A stretch of 11,716 nt of DNA from NCBI GenBank assembly GCA_012513545.1, contig JAAZCB010000818.1:1-11716 (forward strand), read 5' to 3'. A program made the translations under genes and the position numbers. Positions 1 to 9,500 of this stretch are shown in pieces; within the stretch, counting starts at the first letter, position 1; each line of letters opens with the position of its first letter. This DNA is from Clostridiaceae bacterium. GTDB lineage: Bacteria > Bacillota_A > Clostridia > Acetivibrionales > Acetivibrionaceae. Below the pieces are notes generated by a model that worked only from the letters and a program-made list of their open reading frames with translations, was not told the origin of the DNA and searched no databases.

Positions 1-599
1 GCGTACTTAGTTGCCCTGTCATTTTCTGTCACTCCGTAGTAATGCTTGTGCCACCAACACAGATTAACAAGTGATTTGTGTTCTACCATTACCCCTTTTG
101 GCCTGCCGGTGGAACCTGAGGTATATATAACATAGGCAAGATCGCTGGACATGCCTGTTATGTCAGGATTATCAACCCGCCCGGTATAAAGTCTTTGTTC
201 ATCAAGCTTGATAACTTGTCCCTTGTAATTATCCGGATACTTTAAATGGGACTGGGTAATAAGTATTCCAGAACCGCTGTCATCAAGCATGAAGTTTATC
301 CTTTCCTCAGGGTAGGATGGGTCTATCGGAAGGTATGCACCTCCCGCCTTAAGAATGCCAAGGATACCCACCAGCATTTCTGCGGACTGATTAACCATGA
401 TGCCCACTATTGTTTCTTTTTCTACTCCCATATCTATAAGCACTGCCGCAAGCAAGTTCGCTTTTTTGTTTAATTCTTCATAGGTAAGCTGTGTATCCTT
501 ATAGACAATAGCAATATTTTGGGGTGTTTTCTGCACCTGCTCTTCAAAGATTCGCTGAATTGTCTTATCTTCAGGATATTCCAGCCTGTAGTCATTGAA
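1..599 (-). other. A4: N-terminal part of an adenylation domain, cut by the window edge
   Basis: Motifs present are LTYEELN (A1), GILKAGGAYLPIDPSYPEER (A2) and YTSGSTGRPKGVMVEH (A3, the ATP-binding loop). The window stops at DRATKYA, just before the A4 motif that carries the first pocket residues, so the substrate of module 4 cannot be read. The rest of A4, its carrier and whatever follows lie below position 1. Confidence 0.95.
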
Positions 600-3500
600 T
601 TCAGAGAGCAGCTGATCTTTTTCATCTTCTGAGAGTATAACTGCATCACACAGCTTCATTTTGGGGTTATTGGCAAGTAGCTGCAGTAAATTAACAAAAT
701 GTCCCGCAAACCTCTGCATTGTATCTTTTCTGAAAAGCCTTGTGCAGTATTCAAGATCAAAATAAAGCCTGTTGTTTTCCTCCGAGATTTCAATGGCAAT
801 ATCAAATTTGGACGTCCTGTTTTCAAATTCGACCTCGGAAAAAACAAGGTTCCTGATGGAAACTTCCAGACTATCTGTATTCTGGAGTGCAAACATTGTA
901 TCAAACAAAGGATTCCTGCTCATATCCCTTATAAGGTCAAGCCTGTCTATCAGTTCCTCGAACTGGTAATCCTGGTTTTCAAAGGCCTTTAAAGTATTGG
1001 CTTTAACCTCGTCCAAAAACTCAATGAAGGTCTTTGTGCGCACCGGGTAGTTTCTCAACGCGATGGTGTTTACAAACATACCTATTACATTTTGAAGTTC
1101 GGCATGGTTTCTGCCTGCAACAGGAGTTCCAACTATTATATCCTCCTGTCCCGAGTATTTTGAGAGCAGTACGTTGTATGCAGCAACAAGCACCATATAC
1201 AGTGTTGCACCTTGCTCTAGGGCAATACTCTTAAGCTTTGACAGCAAATCTTCACTGCACTCAAAATGGATTGTATTACCGTCAAAGCTCTGAACAGAAG
1301 GCCTCGGAAAATCAAGAGGCAGATTGAGTACCGGAAGCTCCCCTTTAAAGGTCTCCAACCAATACTCCTCATGTTCTTTCATTTTTTCGGACATAAAGAG
1401 CTCATTCTGCCATGCTGCAAAATCCTTATACTGTATCCTCAATTCCGGTAGCTCCATGCCGTTATAAAGAGCCGTAAATTCGTCTATTATTATATTTACA
1501 GACTCCCCATCCGATATAATGTGATGCATGTCAAGCAGCATTATGTGCTTGTTTTCATTAACCTTTACAAGTCCGACCCTCATAAGAGGTGCTGTACTTA
1601 AATCAAACGGCTGTATAAAATCCACAGCTTTTATTTCAATTTCCTTATCTGTTGCATCAATAAGCTCTTCATAGGCTATTTCAAATTCAATATTCTCCGA
1701 AATTACCTGGACAGTTCTGCCATCAATATTTCCAAATGATGTTCTCAGTGCTTCATGCCTTTGCCCGAGTTTCCTAAAGGCATCCTTAAGCCTTTCAACA
1801 TCAAGAGACCCTTCAATGGAAATTACACTTGAAATATTGTAGCCCACATTGTTCTCATCCAGCATATCAAGAATATACTGACGTTTCTGCGCTGAGGATG
1901 CTTCGTAGTAGTCCCTTTTATGAGTAATAGGCTCAATAGCCATATAGGTATTTTCAGCTTTTGTTGACAGATACTCTCCCAAACCCCTTATTGTAGGGTG
2001 TACAAATACTTCACTCAAAGGCACTTGAACACCGAAATCCTGATGTATTTTCGATACCATAACTGTAGCCTTTAATGAGTGTCCTCCAAGATTGAAGAAA
2101 TTATCATCAATACCCACAATATCAAGCTTAAGTAAATCAGCCCATATGGCTGCAATCTTCCGTTCTGCTTCATTGCGCGGTGCAACATACATAGCCCCTG
2201 TATTGATTTTCCCCTCCGGCTTTGGAAGACTTCCGGCGTCTATCTTTCCATTCGAGGTAACAGGTATGCGGTCAATCCTTATGAAATAAGCCGGAACCAT
2301 GTATTCAGGAAGTTCCTTCAATAAAAACTCATTAAACTCCTGAACGGTAATTTCATTTTCGGAAACGTAATATGCACACAAGTACTTCTCTCCATCACCA
2401 GGGTCTATTGCAAGCACCACTGCCTCACTAACACTATCATACTCTGCAAGCCTTTTTTCAATTTCTCCAAGCTCTATCCTGTAGCCCCTGACCTTTACCT
2501 GTGAGTCTATTCTTCCAAGAAACTCTATATTACCGTCGTCAAGCCATTTTACAAGGTCTCCGGACTTATACATCCTTTCACCTTTAACAAAGGGGTCTTC
2601 AACAAATTTTTCACCTGTAAGTTCTTCTTTTCCCAGGTATCCCCTTGCAACCCCACATCCAGCTATACAAAGCTCTCCCGGAACTCCTGCGGGTAAAACC
2701 TTCCCGTTTTCATCCAGAACATAAACCCTATAGTTTTTGACAGGCTTTCCAATAGGTACATTTGAACCGTGTTCTCCGGTATATTTGTAATAGGTGGCAC
2801 AAACAGTACCTTCGGTTGGCCCATAGGTGTTATAGACCGACGCGTATTCCTTAAGGTTGGTTATATACTCCTCCTTTAATACATCCCCACCGCTAATGAA
2901 GGTGTGAATGCTTCTTAACGGCTGCATCCTGTTTAATTCGTTGAGCATGAGGGGTGAACAGCTTATGAGTTTTACATTATTCTTTTCAATTATTTCAGCC
3001 AGCATACTTATGTCAAGTACCTGCTCCCGGGTAGGTATGACCAGTGTACCCCCAACGGACATTATCGGGTACACTTCCTCCACAAAAGCATCAAAGCAGA
3101 AGGATGCCTGCTGAATGACTACATCCTCGCTTCTTAGTTTGAATTCACTTAAAAATGCGTGTATGTATGCATTCATGTTGCATCGTTCCACCATAACCCC
3201 CTTTGGCTTTCCCGTCGAGCCTGAGGTATAGATGATGTAAGCAAGGTCGGAAGGCCTGCTTATGTTACGGACAGGAGAATTAACCTTGCTGTAGATCCCG
3301 TCATCATCAAGGCATATAATTTGCCCGTTAAATTCAACACTTTCTGAAAACTGCTTCAAAGTGAGCAGTATTTCTGCCTTACTGTCTTCTAAAATATATT
3401 TAATCCTGTCCTTCGGGTAGTTCGGGTCAATCGGCAGGTATGCGCCGTCAGACTTCAGAATACCGAAAAGTCCGATAATCATTTCGAAAGACTTTTCAAC

Positions 3501-6500
3501 CATAATTGCAACAGTTCTTTCTGCACTAACGCCGAATTCCTTAAGCCTCGCTGCTAGAGAGTCAACGCGGCAATTAAGTTCCGCATAGCTTAATTCCCTA
3601 TCCCCATATTTAAGAGCTGTCTTCGCAGGAACTGCCTTTACCTGGTTTTCAAACAAATCAATAAAGTCAGTCCAATTGTTTGAAGAAACAGGTCCACTTT
3701 TTAAACAGCTGAATTCCTTTAATATGTATTCCTTATCCTTATAATCAATAAGCTCTATATCCTTAAGCCTTATATCCGGTTTGTCAGAAACAGCCTTCAA
3801 TATGTTCAGGAAATGGATTATAAACCTTTCCATGGTTTCCTTTTTAAACAGTCTTGAACTGTATTCAAGGCTTAATACAAGTTTTCCGTCAATTTCCTCG
3901 GCATCAAGAGACAAATCAAACATAGTTGATTTTGTCTCAAAGTTATATGCTTTAAAGTTTAGGTTTTGTATCTCTATGTCAATATTCTCGGTATTCTGCA
4001 TTGCAAACATGGTGTCAAAGAGAGGGTTTCTGCTTATATCCCTTCTTATTTTCAAATTGTCTACAAGCTCTTCAAACTGATAATCCTGATTTTCAAACGC
4101 CTTAAGTGTGTTTGACTTCACTTCTTCAAGAAATTCAGCAAAGGACTTATCCTTTTGAGGCCTGTTTCTTATAGCCAGAGTGTTTACAAACATGCCAAGC
4201 ACGTTTTGCAGCTCTGCATGATTTCTTCCTGCCACAGGTGAGCCCACTATAATGTCTTCCTGCCGTGAATATTTGGACAACAGTACATTATATGCCGCCA
4301 TAAGTACCATATATAAAGTTGTGCCGGTAGACAAAGCCAAATTATTTAAACTCTCAAGCAATCTTCCATCTGCTTCAAAGCTTACCGAGCTACCGTCAAA
4401 GCTTTGTATTGCAGGTCTTCTAAAATCAGTCGGCATATCCAAAACAGGTATCTCATCCTTGAACACCGAAAGCCAGTACTCTTCCTGCTGCTTGATTCTG
4501 TCAGACCTGAAGAAGTCATTTTGCCAGACAGCAAAATCCTTATATTGTACAGTAAGTGGTATAAGCTCTTCACCCTTGTACAGTTTTGTAAATTCATCAA
4601 TAAAGATGTCCATCGAAGCACCATCGCAGATAATATGATGCATATCAAAAAGCATTATATGCTTTCTTTCATTAAGCTTTAGCAGTGTTGTCCTCATTAA
4701 TGGTGCCTTGCCCAGATCAAACGGCCTTATAAACTTATTGATCCTTTCTTCAATTCCATTTTCATCTGCTTCAGGAATTTTCTCATACTCCATACTTATA
4801 TTGCAGGCATCCTCTAAAATCTGGACAGGTTCACCCTCTACAACACGAAATGAGGTACGCAAGGCTTCATGGCGTTCGCAAAGCTTTGCCAAAGCCTGTC
4901 TGATTCTCTCTAAGTCTATCTCTCCCTCTATTGCAACCACATCACTCATGTTGTAGCCGGTGCTGCTCTCATCCATCCGGTGAAGTACATACAGTCTTTT
5001 TTGAGCCGAGGATACCGGATAGTATTCTCTCTTTTCTGAAATTACAGGAATTGCTTCATAAGCACTCTTGTTCAAGGCGCTTATATGTGAAGAAAGCTGC
5101 CTTACAGTCGGATAGTCAAATATGCTTGCGAGAGGCACTTCCACATTAAGATCCCTATGTATTTTAGCTGTCATCACAGCCGCTTTCAGCGAATGCCCCC
5201 CAAGATCAAAGAAATTGTCATCTATACTTACCTTCCCTGTATTTAATACCTCCTGCCATATAGATACCAGTATTTCTTCCGTCTCGTTTTCAGGAGCGGC
5301 ATAAACTGCCAAACTTCTTCCGCAAGGCTCCGGCAGTGATTTTCTGTCAATCTTGCCACTTGGAAGGTAAGGCATTTGGTCAAGCTTCACAAAGTATGCC
5401 GGAAGCATGTATTGAGGCAGATATTTTTGCAAATGCTCCTTGAGCTCACTGTCCTCAATCTGCCTATCAGCTGTATAGTAGGCGCATATGTACTTATTTG
5501 CACTCTCATCTTCAAGATCTATTACTGCACAATCCCTGATCTCACCGAACTCCGAAAGCTTGCTCTCTATTTCTCCAAGCTCTATCCTGTAGCCTCTGAC
5601 CTTTACCTGATAGTCTTTTCTGCCCAAAAACTCTATATTTCCGTCAGCAAGCCATCTCCCCAGGTCCCCGGTCATATACAGCCTTTCATCACCCTCTTGA
5701 TAGGGGTCTTTTCTAAACACTTCAAAGGTTTTTTCAGGATTATTGATATAACCCCTGCCCACTGCTATGCCTGCAACACAAATCTCACCAACCACTCCCA
5801 CCGGGCATAGGTTAAGGCTGTCATCGGTTATGTATACCCTGATATTATTAAGCGGTCTTCCTATGGAAATGGTATTTGAGTTCTCAGGCATTCTGTCCAT
5901 AACATACTGAGTTATATCATCTGAAGCCTCAGCTGGCCCATAGGCATTTACCACCCTGATTTGGGGACAGATCTCAAACCATCTTCTCAATACTGCCGGT
6001 CTTGCAGCCTCGCCGGTTATCATGAGGTGTTCAAGAGTGTTAAGCTTTATCCCCTTCTCTTCAATATAGTCAAGCATTACAGCAAGGTATGACGGCACAA
6101 CCTCAAGAAGTGTAACCCCGTCCCTTGCAACTCTTTTTGTAAACCTTCCTACCTCAAGCACAAGCTCATTTGAATATATTGCCGTAGTACCCCCTAATGC
6201 CAGAGGCCCGAAGAACTGCCATACCGATATGTCAAAGCAGTGGTTTGCATTCTGGGCAAATACCATATTTTCATTTAGGTTCAGTTCATCTCTTTGTGCG
6301 AATATATGATTCAGCATACCTGCATGCTCTATCATTACTCCTTTGGGTTTTCCGGTTGAGCCTGATGTAAACAGTACATACGCAAGGCCGTGCTTGTCTG
6401 TGTAAAGTTCATTATTTTCCTCATCCAGTTTTTCAAGCTCCCCGTCAATTAAATCAAGACAAACTACCTTTCCCTTAAAGCATGCCCTGAACTCCTCGTC

Positions 6501-9500
6501 AACAAAGCGGGACAGCGTCAGGACCACTTTTGCCCGGGAGTCCTCAAGAATAGTGAGCTTTCTTTCATTAGGGTAGTTCACATCAAGAGGTATGTAAGCA
6601 CCCTGAGCCTTCCATATTCCAAGCACACTTTCCACCACAAGGGGAGTTCTTTCAAGTATTACTCCTGCAAGGTCTTCCCTTTCCATTCCGAGAAGCTTTA
6701 AATACCTTGCTATCCGGTTTGCTCTCCGGTTCAGGTCTTTATAGGTTATTTTGGTGTCTTCAAATATTACCGCTGTTTTCCCGGGATTCTTCAGGACATT
6801 TTCTTCAAAAAGAACAGGCAGAGTCTTGTCAAGCTCGTAAGCCGCCGGTCTTCCTTTTGATTTGTCCAGTATTTCCCGTATTTCTTCCTCACATAACATA
6901 TCTATCTCTTCAGGCTTGATTTCAGGATTCTTCACAAGCGCATCAAGAATATTCACAAAATGTTCTGCAAACCTCCTGATTGTTTCCTCCCTGAATAGCT
7001 TTGTGCAGTACTCAAACTCAAAGTTGAGCCTGCCTTCTATCTCCTGTGCATCAACAGATATATCGAATATGGAGGCCTTGTTTTCATACTCGTAGTCCCT
7101 TATCGTAAGCCCTTCAATTTCAACCTCCATGTTTTCAGTATTCTGAAGTGCAAACATTGTATCAAATAGTGGGTTTCTACTCATATCACGTCTAATATTA
7201 AGCCCGTCAACCAGTGCTTCAAACTGGTAGTCCTGGTTTTCAAAGGCTTTAAGTGTATTTGCTTTTACTTCACTCAAAAATTCTGTAAAGGTCTTTCCCT
7301 TTTCAGGGTAATTCCGAAGCGCAAGGGTATTTACAAACATACCTACTGCATTTTGAAGCTCTGCATGGTTCCTGCCTGCAACAGGTGAGCCCACTACAAT
7401 ATCCTGCTGTCCTGTATATTTTGACAAAAGCAGGTTGTATGCTGCAAGAAGTACCATGTAAAGTGTCGCTCCCTGCCCTCTGGCAATGTTGTTAAGGCCG
7501 TTTAAGGTATCCTCACTTGTCAGGATACTTGTTGTACCTCCTTCAAAGCTCTGCATGGAAGGTCTTTGGAAGTCCAAAGGCAGGTTAAGAACGGGTATTT
7601 CGCCTCTAAACACTTCCCTCCAGTATTCCTGCTGCCTTAATATACTTTCAGATTTGAAAAGCTCATTCTGCCATGCAGCAAAGTCCTTGTACTGAATATT
7701 TAGTCTTGCAGGCTCTTTTCCCATATACAGGCTTGTAAATTCATCAATGATTATATCGCTTGAGGCACCATCCGATATTATATGATGCATATCAAACAGC
7801 ATAAGGTGCCTGTCTTCCTCCACCTTTATCAAGGCTGCCCTCATAAGCGGTGCTTTTCCAAGATCAAAAGGTTTTATAAACTCACTTATTTTCCTGTCAA
7901 TATCAACATTCAATTCTGCCGAAATATCTTCATAATCCATTTCAAAAAGGATTTCCTCGGCAATTACCTGAACTGGTTCACCCTCAACAAGCCTGAAGGA
8001 GGTTCTTAAAGCCTCATGCCTTTGAGTAAGCCTGTTTAAAGCCAGCTTCATGCGTTCAATATCAAGACTGCCTTCAATTGATACCACACTTGACATGTTA
8101 TAGCCTGTACTGTTCTTATCAAGCATATCAAGAATATATAATCTCTTCTGAGCCGACGATACCTCATAGAACTCTCTTTTTTCGGCTATCGGCCTGATAG
8201 CTGTGAAAACCTTTTGTTCAAAGGTTGACAGATACTCTGAAAGCTCCCTTACCGTAGGGTGTTTGAACACTTCACTTAGCGGTACCTCAACACCAAACTC
8301 CTTATGTATCCTTGACACCAAAACAGTTGCCTTTAAGGAATGTCCTCCAAGGTCAAAGAAATTATCCTGAACTCCTATGCCTGTTACTTTGAGTACATCC
8401 TCCCATATGCTTGCAAGTCTTTGCTCCCTATCATTTTCAGGCGCAGCATAATCAGCTCCTTCTCTCCCCTCAGGCTTTGGAAGGGCTTTTCTGTCAATCT
8501 TTCCACTCGGAAGGTACGGCATGCTTTCCAGTTGCATGAAATATGCCGGGACCATGTATTGTGGAAGGTATCCCTGCATGTATTCCTTTAGCTGAGTGCC
8601 TGATATTTTTATGTCCGATACATAGTAGGCGCACAGGTATTTGCTTCCCTTTTCATCTTCAAGGTCTATTACTGCCGAATCCTTTATATCTTCATACCCG
8701 GACAGCCTGTTTTCAATTTCTCCGAGCTCTATCCTGTAGCCTCTTACCTTTACCTGATAATCCTTTCTGCCGTAAAACTCTATATTCCCATCAGGCAGCC
8801 ATCTGCCTAGGTCTCCCGTTCTGTACAGCCTTACCTCGTCATCCCTGTAAGGATCACTCATGAAGACCTCTGACGTCTTGTCAGGGTTGTTAATATACCC
8901 TCGTCCTACACCTATACCTGAAACACATATTTCACCTACTACACCAACAGGGCAAAGGTTGAGGTTTTCATCCGTTATATATATATTCATGTTGCCTATT
9001 GGTCTTCCAATGGAAATGCTGTGTGCTTCCTCAGGCATCTTATCCATTATGTATCCTGTTACGTCATCTGAAGCCTCTGCAGGTCCATAAGCATTTACCA
9101 TTTTTATTCCGGGACACAGCTCAAACCATCTTCTGACTATATCAGGCCTTGCTGCTTCACCCGTTATCAAAAGATGTTTTAAGGCATCAAGTCTGACATG
9201 TTTTTCCTCTATATAGTCAAGCATAACATTCAAATATGAAGGTACAACTTCCAATAGTGTTATTCCATCCCTTTTAACACTTTCTGTAAACCTGCCCACC
9301 TCAAGCACAAGCTCATTGGGATAAACTACCGTAGTTCCCCCGAGGGCCAATGCACCGAACATCTGCCATACTGAAACGTCAAAGCAATGATTGGCATTCT
9401 GTGCAAATATCATGTCCTCATCAAGGTTAAGTTCGTCCTTCTGGGCAAGAATATGGTTCAACATACCCTTGTGTTCAATCATAACCCCCTTCGGGTTACC

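Noticed and set aside
2205..3700. Identity of the cluster with bacitracin synthetase, because of the lysine-type A3 code
   Set aside because: As I recall, in bacitracin synthetase lysine is followed by an ornithine module with epimerization. Here lysine follows two modules of an unrelated code and no epimerization domain is present.
4252..4638. A 128-codon open frame on the plus strand, similar in content to frames at 7486-7695 and 10402-10773
   Set aside because: The similarity among these frames is the antisense image of the repeated condensation domains C1, C2 and C3, so it is not evidence for a conserved antisense gene.
4382..4648. Minus-strand open frames of 88 codons here and 82 codons at 656-904
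   Set aside because: They are in a different frame from the continuous synthetase frame and overlap its C3 and A4/C4 motifs; they are shadow frames.
5376..5810. A 144-codon open frame on the plus strand
   Set aside because: It lies entirely antisense to the A2/T3 coding region, whose adenylation motifs are intact on the minus strand. The translation resembles no family I know and has no convincing start context.
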